From positions 3,410,001 through 3,474,000 of the forward strand of contig CP085832.1 of assembly GCA_020809705.1 (NCBI GenBank): 64,000 bases of DNA, read 5' to 3'. The notes under the pieces are model-generated. The model saw only the letters and a program-made list of their open reading frames with translations. It did not search any database and had not been told where the DNA came from. The DNA is from Calonectria ilicicola (lineage: Eukaryota > Ascomycota > Sordariomycetes > Hypocreales > Nectriaceae). This document shows, piece after piece, positions 31,736 through 43,476 of the stretch (its first letter is position 1; every line of letters begins with the position of its first letter). The position numbers were made by a program, and so were the translations under genes.

Positions 31736-34700
31736 CTAAAAAATTAAGTGCAACCTTATAGCCACCTCGAAACACCCCCCCATCTAATACATTGCGGATG
31801 ATATCCGAAACAGGCATTGATGGCCAACCATTTACCTGTTGCAGCATCTACCTCCCACATCGGCGCGTCGAGCATTCTCCACGCGAACCACATTTTCTCC
31901 CTCAAGATGATCAAAATATTTTCAAAAAAAATCCCGTTGACCGGACACTGCTCTCAACAGCTCCCCTGCCCCTTTATTCACCGCTCTCTACCCTATACTT
32001 TCGCCCGGTGCGTTCACCGCCACCCCTCAAGCCAAGGGCAAACCGAACCACCAAACAGCCTAGCTTGATGCACAAACCCCGGATGGCCAACTGGCTCGCT
32101 TCTTTGCTCGGCCATTCACGGAAACCCCTCAAAAAGAAGGAGCGCTGGACGCCGATGGTGGCGGGACACTGGCCAACGACATCGAGATCCGGTTCCCAGG
32201 GCATGGGTAAGCTCGGCGCCGTGAGGACCGGGCGAGGGAGCGACCTGGGGGTGCTAGCCAGTCTGACAGCTCTGGTGTGTCGATGAGGTGGTCCGGGCTG
32301 AAGCTATTGGGTATTTTTGCCATGTCTGTACATGAAGATCTGCGAGTGACCACCTCACCAGACGTAGCTTTGGATGCGAGTGGTTGTCTACTAGTCACGC
32401 CATGTTAATGCAGTCACTCTACAAAACCAGTCTACAACCAGTCTACAGCCAGTCTAAGCCGGTACCAAACTTGCCCGGCCGAGGGGAGAGATTCCCCCGG
32501 CCTCCTTTCTCATGAGCACACGACTTCTTCCCTTCCCTCCCTCCCTTGACCGGTTCGTCTGCGGACCACGACGGATGGAGAGCCAAACCCGCCGTCCTCC
32601 GCCGCCGCCGCCGCCTCCCACCGTCTTTGAGTATCCACCATATGGATACATGCAGACGTGGATACAGCATGGAAAAAAAAAAAGGCAAGCCCTAAACCGG
32701 AAGCGCTCACCTTCTTTTTGATTCGGGCGAGACGAGGCTCAGTCGGGTTGCCGGAATGTCTAGGCCAGTACTAAGCTGGGCGAGGAATCTGGGGTAGACA
32801 GGTTCAGACATGCAGCATCAGGCCACGGCTAGACCGTCTACAAAGGTGTGCCTGCCACTCAAACGTGGGACCCTGGGACCCTCAGAGGACTCACTGGCTC
32901 CCACTGTCCATCCCTGTGACAGATTGAGACAAAACTGTAAAAAAAAAATCCTGCGCCGAGACAGGCCGATCGATCCACGGAAGGCTACCGGCGGTGCAGT
33001 GTTTTCTCAGCGCGGAGCTTTATCCAAGTGGCCGACACTCTCTTTCCGCCCGCTTCAGCTCCCAGTGATGAGATGAACCAGCTCATTAAGCTCACTACTG
33101 TTTCAGTCCCGGATCGGCAAACACTTGCCACTGCAAAGCAGCCCATCGCCCGTGTCTCCAAAGCAGGGACCCGTTCGTATGGATGGGTCAACGGCGCGGA
33201 ATTGCTGACGAGTCACCCGGTTCGGTTAGGATCGACAGGCCACAGCTCGGGATGAATTTTTTGAGGTAGATGCCACAAGGGGACAGTGAGGTTGCCACAT
33301 TCGTACTCGATCCACGTTTAGCCAGGAGAGCACAGCTCTGTCTTGGCTAGTCAGCTCGCCAAACCACGTTCACGCGAGACGAGAATGGTTATCGTATGGG
33401 CTGGGCAGAAGCAAAAGGGTGGCGCGTCAGCTCCATCGAGGCTGGAAGGCTGGGTCCTGCGTTCTGGGGAATCGGAGGCTACCCGTCAAGCCGGCGAGGC
33501 TTATTCTCTCACTCTAGAAATGGAGCTCCCCGAGAGACGGACGCCTCCAGATGTAAGACCCAGCCAGCCCCTGAGCTGATGATCACTGGACGGGCGAAAA
33601 AAGCATGAATAGTTCTCTTCTCAAACACGGTATCGAATGGCTGGTAATTGACTTATGGCGCTGACGGGCACTAGCTACGGTCAATAGTCGCAGGGGCCTT
33701 GCCGTGAGCTCCAGACCAGCCCGGTGGGGCTAGACGGGGCGTCCCAGCGGGAGGAACCCTGGGCTGGGCGCCATCTCCACAGCTGCCATTGGTGTTTTCA
33801 TAGGGTGAAAGCCGGAGGCTGGGATAGACTAGGGAACGAAAAAGAAACAAGCGTGAAAAAGCAACGCAAAGATTACTGGACACGAAGTCGAGAAGCGAGA
33901 GACTTGCGGGTGGCGGATGAACCCAAGGGCTGCCAACGGGCGCCAGGTTTGGCAATTGAGGTCGCCAGGAGGGGTGAATTTCAAGGCATGATGACGGCAC
34001 ATGACGCAAAATCCCCTTCCATCTCGGCCGTGAAAATCATAATAGGGTGAATAATGCTTATGGATAGATAAGACTAAGCTAGGATTGTGTCATGTACATT
34101 GTGTATGTACCTCAATTCGTTATTCGGCTTGATGGAAGTTTGTGAGAAGACATGTTTCTGATCACCCCCACGGGTGACAGAGTACACGGCACACGTTGCA
34201 AAATTTCCCTCCAACCCACCTGTAAGAAGAATTGCCTTAGAAAAAAAAGAACCAATTGGTATAATCGAATAAAATAAAATAGATAAATAGAGCGAAATTG
34301 TTGGTTTACTAATTAGCCCTAAATTCACTCGCCGTTTTCTTATTTGATTGATATTACTATCAGATTCCTGATTTAATTTAAAACATTGTGTGCCATAATT
34401 TTTTGTCACCCGTGTACATGCATCTGACATGTCGGGACGAGTGTTTTATGTTTTCTTTTTGATCGGGGGGCAGGTAATGCGCAAGGGAGTCCGCATGACG
34501 AGAAGAAAATTCTGAAATCCTGTTGACACACTGGGCCGGAATGCAAGAATGAGTAACAACAGGAAAAAAAAAAAAAGTGACAAAGAGCTGAGCGACAGCA
34601 TGTACACGCGAGTTGCACAACGAAGCAGGGCAGGCTTTCTTGGTGCATGAGCAAACCATGCAATGGTGTCGACACTACTGCATGCTCTCGCATAGCCAGG

Positions 34701-37700
34701 CACATTCTCAATGCAAGGGCCACACTTGCTTGAATTCCAGACCCACGAGAGCTGAACGAAGAGACCCGAAAAAGCAAAACTTCACACAGAAGACCTCACA
34801 CAGTGGGAGAGACTTGCAGGTTTTTTTCCCTTCGCTCTCGCCCCTCCATCTAAGCCCCTCCAAGAAAAAAAAAAAAGCTCTCGCCGCCTCCGACTCCCTA
34901 CAGGAGACCCCTCTACATGCTAAGACAGCGCGACCCCTCCACCGCTCACTGCCCAACCACCGACGTAGCAATGTCTGTGAACGGGCCTCAATGAGGATCT
35001 TGTCACGTACCTGTGCGCATTGAAACAATGTCGCGCAGGGAGCTCCTAGGCGGGAACCGGAGACGGCGACGACGCTTCTGCCACCAGGCGCCGTGAGAGC
35101 CGAAGCGAAGGTCTTTTTCTGCACCCAAAGTAGCAAATGGTGGGAAAAAGGTGAATGTACAAATCAAGGTTGGGCGGATCACCAGCAGCGACGAGGACAG
35201 GGGAGGCGATTTGCATAAACTCGGGTTCCCTCAGGTCTATCCGGTTACCTCGTTGGCGCCTTCTGCGTCCGTCGCCTAGTTCCCCGCTTGATCTGATGCT
35301 CCTGCGATATATCGTGTTCTATTTCTGATCTTGATCGCTCCCGACGCGGCCAAGGACGAGGCCGCATCGTATTCCTAGTGCAGTGCCCAGTACCCAGTGC
35401 GGTGCAGGCCACAACCGCGCGCGTCAGCAGCCGCTGGCCGGCATCTGCATGCTGCACACGTTGCTGATGGCAAAAGGTACAGTAGGTAAGCAGGCCCTAT
35501 TGCGGCGGTTGTTTGCGGGCTCTCCCGTTTCATACCAAGGCCGACTTGGCGGCCGGCCGGCGTCAACGACGTGTAGGAATTTGTAAGGGAGGGATCCAAT
35601 GCGCATGGAATCCAATCAAAAAAGCAACTAAAGCCAAATTGTTGCGAGCTCGGCAAAGACACCGCATGCAGCATCAGAGCTGTATGAGTTTGACTGCACG
35701 GAGAGCAGGCGGGCAGAGGGATCGACGACCAGGGCTTCCGCTCTGTTGGGGGACGACAGTGATCAATGCCGGGATTTGGTGACTGCACAATGTTCGAGAA
35801 GACTCTCTCGCCCAACCCTTTCGTCACAAGACCCGGCATCCCTGGCCTGCACTGTCGAATAAAGCCATCTATACGGTATCCGGCCCCGCGGGCAGGCACA
35901 TTAAGGCAATCTCCGTGCCTCGGAACCCATGTTTACTTTGGATTTCGTGATATGGAGCATCTCTGGATCCTTCTTCTGTCTCTGCCAGAGCGGGAAGATG
36001 ACGAGACGGTCCACAGGGTCGGGTAGTTATTTTGAATCATGCCTGGTCGGGAGGCCGGGGGGTACCTGCCATTCTGTAGACAGTACTCACAATGGCACGC
36101 ATTTGCAGCGCATGGCAAATGTATCAGACAAATTGCGCTTGGCCCCGGCCATGGTTGGGACCCGACCCTGGGCGAGCGGCGGCCCCACCCTCCGGAGGCT
36201 GGCTCAGGGACGATGGCTCTGTCGAGGATGGCGTCGTCTCAAGATGCCTCTGCCATTTTCACGGTTTGGATTCCGGAGGGTTGGGAATGTGAAGTGGTGG
36301 AAATAAGGGAGGAGGAGATTTGCAAGATGCGGGGAGAGTGCGTCGTTGCAGGAGGAGAGAGCGAAAGCCTACATATTGGCTGGGTCCAGGGATGATGAGG
36401 CGGACATACGTCAGACAGAAGGCAGCGTCGTGTCCAATCCATCCATGCAAGCACTTGATGGATGGGCTCTGGGGGCCCCTTGAAGCTCAAGGCCCCGGGG
36501 AGCACGGTGCCTGAATGCAACGCTGTCGACGTACCTGAGATTGGAGACGACTCAACGGTAGGCTCTAGAAACTGCATTCCGTCACATCGCGCTCTCGCTT
36601 TGTCTATGGCCCATCGCCCGCCGCCTATCCCCGTGAACGTCTTGATTGGGCCCTGAGCAGTGGCACCAGACACCCGCGGGTTGGTTCCTGCACATCCCTG
36701 CTGCAAGCTTTTCTGGAGCGGTAGCGTGCTCACCCAGGTACTGGAGACGAACGTTGCATCCCAAGAGGGGCCGACGCCCTCAAGAGCCGACGATCACGGC
36801 GCCCTGTTTCCTTTGACATGTTGAACCTCTGGCCGGAGTTATGCCTGGGACGACGCAGCGGGACACAGCGGCGGGCTTCCCGTACACGTGTGCCAGGGGG
36901 CAATGTTGAGAGTTTCTCATGCGTTGTGGTGGTGCCGGATTGCGTTACTGCTGCTTTCTGCACCGCTGTGGTGCTCGTGCTATTCGGTGAGTCGTCCAGT
37001 CCAACGCCTCCCGCACCTCCCGCCTCTGGGGCACTATAGATGCGACACCACACATCTAAGCACGTACATGAATCGACTTGTCTGCAGCGCCCATGCTCCG
37101 TCATCTAGAGTCGGCTTCCCCTCCCCAGAGGCACATTAATCACTGATCCCCTCCATTCCCCTCCTTTCACTTGGGGTTCCCCTCCCCCTTTTCCGCTCCC
37201 AGGTCCCTGGGCCTCAATTTCTCTCCACCGTTGCAGGGCCTGGCATGGGAGTAAAAACACAATTTGTGAGGCTAAACGACTGGTTTGATTAACCCACCCT
37301 GGCGCCCGGCGCTGGACGACGGGCTTTGGAGGGTGCGAACTAGCATGTCCAGCAAGGGCTCCCTGAAAAAAGAAACGCTGTGAGATCACAAAATAGGGTC
37401 GAACCCAAGGAATGGCGAGCCTCGTGGAGGGGCGGCCCCGGGAGTCAATTCATACGATCCGGGACGCCGAAGAAAAAAAAAAAAAACCGTCGCCTACTAC
37501 CGCCGCTGGGTCTAAACTTGTGTGTGGCAACTGCAGGCTGGCTCACCATCCAGGCAAGACTTACGAGTCTTCTAGTTCGTGGTTACCCTTTGGGGCCGCC
37601 CAAGGCTAGAAAAGGAGCCCTCAACACTATACGCCAGGCGCTCTTGGGAATGGGTTGGCCTGGCGGCCCGCTTGGCCTCGTTGCCGGATTGGCTACGGGC

Positions 37701-39725
37701 GAGCACTACACGCAAATAGGAATCGTAGCGATGGTCCCGCGAAAAACGGGGGATATTAACTTTTTGGTAGCCTTGCCGTTGATTTGTGACTCGTGTGTGA
37801 ATCTGAGCGCCTCGTGCAAGTGGTGCGAGTGCATGCAAGCCTCTGGTGTGATGAGGTACAGTGCCACTGCTACTACTGCATGTGCCACGACGTGAAGTGA
37901 TATCACGATTCGGACCCAAACGCGTGAATATTGGCTCACGGCACAACGTGCCTAGAGACGAAACGGGGACTTCCAGTGACGATTCCAATCAGCAGGGGAG
38001 CACGGCAAGCCCCCCGGAATCGATACATTGCCCATACCACTTTCATCTCTCATCAATCTCAGCAAACGGCGGCCCTAAACCCTGTTGATCCCCTGCTCAG
38101 ACGGCCCCCAGCGACGCCCTCATGGCGGGCTCAAATTGCTTCGAGGCGGGTGTGACCTCCCGGAACGGCGGGCTCTGTGCCCCTCTTACGGCCAAATTTC
38201 TTCCAAAATTACCACTCGGGAGCCGGTCCCCAGTCCCCAAGTCTAACGAGAAGAAGAAACGAGAAGGGAAACAAGCAACGGCGGGCACTTTTGGGCGTGG
38301 CCGGGGAATTTTTTTCTTTGCCTCGTCCATTGCCCATACACGGTAGTTGGTTGTTCTGGCGGCGCGCGCCGCGTCGTCTTGAACACGGGACCCCTCCTGC
38401 GAGATTGGCCATTTAACTGCTGCCCCATTGATTCTGCTCGTCGTCCTGCCAAGCGCATTGTGTAACAGCCGCGTCTGGTGGGCTTCATAGGCATCAGCGA
38501 TATTGGAATGGATATTGATACGGCAAGCTCTTCACAATCTGCAAGGATTCGGGCGGACGGTTAGCGAGCCTGGGACGGGATGCCGTACATCTGATGCACA
38601 TGCTAATGCCATTGACATGTCCCGTTTGTCCTGAGTATCAATGCCCTCGCGCAAGCCTCCAACGCGTCCAAGGGCAACTACGTTGCCAGCCGGACACGCG
38701 CCAGTCCGAGCCCTTACTCTGCCTCCCACAAGCCTAAAAAGCCAAAGCTAAAAGCCATGGCAAACACCAAGCCAAAACGAGTCGGGTCCCCATGATCCAT
38801 TCATTGCCCCATGCCAATCCTATGCTTCCCATGCCAACCCAGATTAATCCAGATTCCATCCCATACCATACCAACCAGAGCAGCGGCACGCCCGCGTCGT
38901 TGTCCTCTGACCCCCCGTTGAAGCCTATGGGGTGTCAGGAGGCCCCCATCTTATGCTTGATCAAGCCTTTGATTCGCATCCAACGGTTTTTTTTTACTGG
39001 TTGGCACAGTGCGCCTAAGAGATCGGTCATACGCCGTCGAGAAGGCGGCAGGCGCTTGGTTTGCGAGCATTGGCTGGTTAGGGTCATGACTTGGGCGACC
39101 TCATCTGCGACAACGCCGGGCCATTGCGCAACAGGAACCTGGGCATCTTTCCCCACGCACCCTTTGACTGACTGACTTGACTTACTTGACTTGAGAGATG
39201 GCTGATCTGACACCCTGTTTTTGCCCTCGACGTGTTTACTCTGTCTGGTCTCTGCTGGGCGACATCAAATAGCATTCTTTTGCCCAGAGCACGAGTCCTG
39301 GGTGGCTGTAGAGGGGCAAATTTGCGAAAGAAACCGACGCGGTAAACAAAACGTGCAGTGCAGTGCATGTAGCGAGGCTCGAAACGATTGCGCCTCTTCC
39401 TCCTTTGGAGTCGTCCAGCGAGGCTACCACATCCCTCGCGCCTCATGGTTGGGCGCTGGCTGGGCCGCCGCGGTACAGTATCGCACGTACAGTGTCACTA
39501 CATGACCTCTTTTTGGTCTCTTCAGCGCATTTTTTTTCTCTTGCCATTGAACCACCATCCTGAACTGTGCCCCCCCTGTAAACCAAGGCTAGAGCCTAGC
39601 ACCAACTGGAATAGTGGAGACCCGCGAGTCCATGCCTTTTTCCTTCTCCCGTAGGTTCCTGACCCTTGGCCCTTGGCCCTTGGTCCATGTGTCGCTGTCT
39701 TCCCACCTCTTGTCGGGGACCACTC

Positions 39726-39883
39726 GTACCTCGCAGTGCAGGGCAGGGGAGCAGAGGTACATGTGCCATGTACCTCCCGTGCCTTGCTCGAGGCACGGGC
39801 AACAGCACGGGCAATAGGGTACGTACCCAGAGTCAGGCGCTCTGGCCGGGGGAGGGGGTTGGTACCTCGGGTAAAGTACCTCC
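39726..39883 (+). promoter_or_regulatory. GTACCTC element cluster upstream of the Ime2-type kinase
   Basis: Four forward GTACCTC words (39726, 39770, 39862, 39876), one reverse AGGTAC (39755) and the 12-bp palindrome GGGTACGTACCC (39817-39828) fall within 158 bp, about 1.2-1.35 kb upstream of the kinase ATG. The spacing is irregular. It is a candidate binding-site array; no factor is known to me. Confidence 0.4.
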
Positions 39884-41067
39884 GTCTGAGAGCTACCTCC
39901 ACTCCCAGCCACTGGGCCGCTGGGGACCAGGTTCTCCCGTCTGTGAGATACGCGCCCTTTGATCTTTTCGCAGTCTCAGTCCTGTCCTGAGCTGTCTCGT
40001 TGCTGGCGACACTCCACTGCGCCGCCGTCGAGCCCACGCCCCCCAGCGACTCTCTTCTCAGTCGCAAGTGAGAGTTGACCTGTGCCGGGTCGCCCCCCCA
40101 GTCCACTGTACCTCTAGCGTTCCCCCGTCTCACGCTCTCGCTGCACGCACTATTTGCTCGCTGGCTTGCACATCTGCACCTCTGCTTCCAGGGCACCACT
40201 CGCGCCGCTGCACCTCTGGCACCTACCTCACATCATCCCTCCCTCGCCGCTCGCCTGTTTCTGGTCTGCTTTCCCTCCTCTTTCCCCCTCGTCTCATCCG
40301 ACTTGCAACCTGCATCACCCAGTTGCTGTTCCTCGCCGCTTTCATCGCCCTCGCTCACTCAGTCTTTCTGCCTCGCTGCCATCAACCAACCGGCAGCGCC
40401 CATTTTACGAGCCGGGGGCCATCGAAGCACTAGTGGCCTGAGGATCCTACCCCGATCGGCAGGTTCAAGCCACTCCCCCCCCCCTGGACCAGGTCCTGGC
40501 CCAAGAGCTTTCCCTCCCCTTTTCGTTAATATCGACTCTATCCACTCTGCAATCACCCTCACTTCAGTCACTCCTTTTGCCTTTCAGGCTCTCCTCTTCA
40601 ACACCCCCCCCTCTGCTCTTGACCCTCATCTCAAGTTCCTATCCTCCCCCTCCACCTCAACCTCTATCTTCATTCTTTTTCCTTCCTCAAACGGTCTCTT
40701 GTCCGCCAGCCCGCCAGGACATTCGCTTTCCGACCAACATCGGTTTTGTCGCCAATTCGCATCGCATTTACATGCTACAAAGTTTGGGAACCCAACGACA
40801 CCACAACTCGTATGCACCCGCCCTCATTATATCCGCCACTTTCCCGCACCTGCATACCGTTCAAGTCGCCTCCAACTGTCTGAATGCAACAATAAACCGT
40901 TCGTAGCTCTTTGACAGAGCTTCTCTTTGGCCTTGAATAGGTACAATCTATTGCTGATTCCCATTGGGATCACAAGAGTCAATCCTAACGCCGACGGTCA
41001 GGATCTCTCGACCCGAGTACCACCTCGTTCACTCGAAGCCTACAGCACATTTTAATATTCAGCAAAA

Positions 41068-43476
41068 ATGACGGGACCAAGCGATTTGACTCACCGAAGC
41101 CCCTCGGGCGGCGCTCTCGCCCTCGAAGACCGATTTGAAGTGTTGAAGGAGATTGGCGATGGCAGTTTTGGAAGCGTCGTTTTGGGTAGAGTCAGAACTG
41201 CTGGCTCCAACATTGCCCGACGAGGTACTGTCGTAAGTTGCAATCCCTTGCCTTGTGCCCCTCGAGCTTGTTCGTAACCAAGAATTTAGGTTGCTATCAA
41301 GACAATGAAGAAGAGCTTTGAGTCCTTCCAGCCCTGTCTTGAACTCCGAGAGGTCGTCTTTCTGCGTACTCTTCCTCAGCACCCTCACCTTGTCCCCGCT
41401 CTCGACATCTTCCTGGACCCCTACAGCAAGAAGCTGCACATCTGCATGGAGTACATGGAGGGCAACTTGTACCAGCTCATGAAGGCCCGAGACCACAAGG
41501 TCCTTGACAACGCCAGTGTCAAGAGCATTCTTTTCCAGATCATGCAGGGTCTCGAGCACATCCACTCCCACCACTTTTTCCACCGCGATATTAAGCCCGA
41601 GAACATTCTCGTCACTACTTCTGCTCACAGCGACTCAAACACCTCTTTCCGACGATACTCGGCTCTTGTGACTCCTCCCTCCACTCCTCCCACATACACA
41701 GTGAAGATCGCCGATTTTGGTCTCGCTCGTGAGACACACTCGAAGCTGCCCTACACTACTTACGTCTCAACAAGATGGTACCGTGCTCCCGAGGTTCTCC
41801 TCCGAGCTGGAGAGTACTCCGCTCCCGTCGATATCTGGGCCGTTGGTGCCATGGCCGTCGAGATTGCCACTTTGAAGCCTTTGTTCCCCGGTGGTAACGA
41901 AGTCGACCAGGTTTGGAGGGTCTGCGAGATCATGGGCAGCCCCGGCAACTGGTACAACAAGGCCGGTGCCCGCGTCGGAGGAGGAGATTGGCGTGAGGGT
42001 ACCAGACTCGCTGGCAAGCTTGGCTTTTCGTTCCCCAAGATGGCTCCTCACGCCATGGATACCATTTTGCAGGCACCTCAGTGGCCTTCGTCACTGAGCC
42101 AATTTGTGACCTGGTGTTTGATGTGGGACCCCAAGAGCCGACCTACCTCGTCCCAGGCTCTCGCTCACGAATACTTTGTCGACGCTGTCGACCCCATGCG
42201 CCCCAAGTCCTCTGCTTCGAGAATCCTCGGTCGCAAGCAGTCCGATATCAGCCGGGGCAAGGATTCCACCGCTACCACTCCCACCTCTTCCTCCAAGCAG
42301 TCTTGGTTCCGCAAGTCTCTCATTGGCCGCACAGAGAACGGTGAGGCCGTGGCTGCTCCTCAGATTACCACCAAGGACGCCTCCGCTCCTCGACCCGCTC
42401 CCGTCGCCGCTACGCCCGAGCTCCAGGCTCAAAATTCGGCGAAGCAGCGCGCTGGTGCAGGCAAGAGGACAACATGGACAAATGGTCCTTCCAACGTGGC
42501 GCCTATGCCCATCCTACCGACGATTCGGCCGATTTCGCCAGTCCCGGATGCTGTAAATGCCCGCGCCAACAACGGTTACGATTCGAACGCTAACGGACAT
42601 GGCCAGGGGAAGACCAAGAAACTTGGCCGACAGCTGTCTGTCGCATCGAGCACCAATAACTACACGGAGATGCACCGACAACAGGCCGAGCGTGCCCTCA
42701 ACGGAAACTCTGGACTCGCCTCCCCTCCGGGGGGGCAGAAGGAGAGCTTTTTTTCACACCTCAGGAAGCGTGCACGGCGTTTCTCCGGGCGACACCAGAC
42801 CCCAGTCTCCCCAGCCTACGACGACTTGGAGGCCCAGGCTGGATGCGGTCCTTGGGCTAGCAACAGGTCGTCAATGGTTATTGACCAACAGGCACAACCG
42901 GTCCCAGCTGCAAAATCGGAGGTCTATGAATCCCTGGACAAGGCTCTCCGCGACGTCCAGAACAACCTTGACGCCCGCCCTCCCGTCCCAGCTCACCAGG
43001 TTTCGCCCACGAGCAACCTCAAGCGTCACCACTCCCTTCCGCATCACCAACCCAGATCCGTGGATAACCTCATTGGTGCCGCCCGCACTGGGCCCGTCTC
43101 GAGTCGCACGAGAAGAGCCCACGCAACCCACGGTGTTCACCAATATGAGGCTCCCGATGAGGAGGAGGAACTCCTTGACGAGGCTCTCACGTCAACACAG
43201 CGAACCGTGAAGCGCATGGAACGTGAAGCTAACAGCAAACCCCTACGACAGTCGGCCAGTAACCTTGGCCTTAGCAACCCCTACCCCACTCCTTCCCCTT
43301 CAGCGAATGGCAATCAGGTCCTCTTTGGAGATGGCCAGGAAGCTGTGACACCTAAGCCCCTCGACTTGAACAAGAAGACGGATGACCAGTACAAGTGGCC
43401 CACGCCTCCCTACGAGGAGAGTGAGTGGGCAGCTTCTGCGTCGGCCAGCATTTGGGCTGCCAGCAACCGCTTCTAA
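41068..43476 (+). CDS. ime2: Ime2-type (RCK/MAK family) serine/threonine protein kinase, 783 aa
   Basis: Exons 41068-41232 and 41290-43476 join in frame across a 57-bp intron. Catalytic motifs are complete: glycine loop GDGSFGSV (31-38), AIK with Lys59, HRDIKPEN (153-160), DFG (197-199), and the MAPK-like activation lip TTY (211-213) followed by STRWYRAPE. The insert of about 20 residues between HRDIKPEN and DFG is a hallmark of the fungal Ime2 group. The C-terminal 430 residues are disordered, Pro/Ser-rich and contain many SP/TP sites. In yeast Ime2 drives meiosis; in filamentous ascomycetes homologues influence sexual development, light response or protoperithecium formation. The gene sits downstream of an unusually long gene-free region with a pyrimidine-rich, uORF-laden leader (about 40070-41060), which suggests elaborate transcriptional and translational control. 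Confidence 0.9.

Larger units (their letters stand above)
30691..41067. other. 10.4-kb gene-free region between the Stc1 gene and the Ime2-type kinase
   Basis: No frame in this stretch shows a recognisable domain, a signal peptide with a plausible mature protein, or frames that splice together. Many frames of 60-280 codons exist on both strands at once, often stacked in the same place (35.3-36.0, 37.4-38.0, 39.5-40.9 kb), which is the pattern of GC-rich non-coding DNA. It includes several homopolymer A runs (about 34562, 34864, 37471), minisatellite words and the listed regulatory candidates. It could carry long non-coding transcripts or very small spliced genes that cannot be resolved by eye. 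Confidence 0.45.

Noticed and set aside
35375..35899. 174-codon minus-strand frame in the gene desert
   Set aside because: Stacked frames on both strands, no recognised motif, no splice support.
38350..38440. tRNA-like stretch (minus strand) with a GTTCAAG word and an apparent D-arm
   Set aside because: The T-arm and anticodon stem do not pair and the B-box departs from consensus.
40075..40914. 279-codon plus-strand frame before the Ime2-type kinase
   Set aside because: It lies in the pyrimidine-rich leader, its composition is dominated by Ser/Pro/Leu, and no domain is visible.
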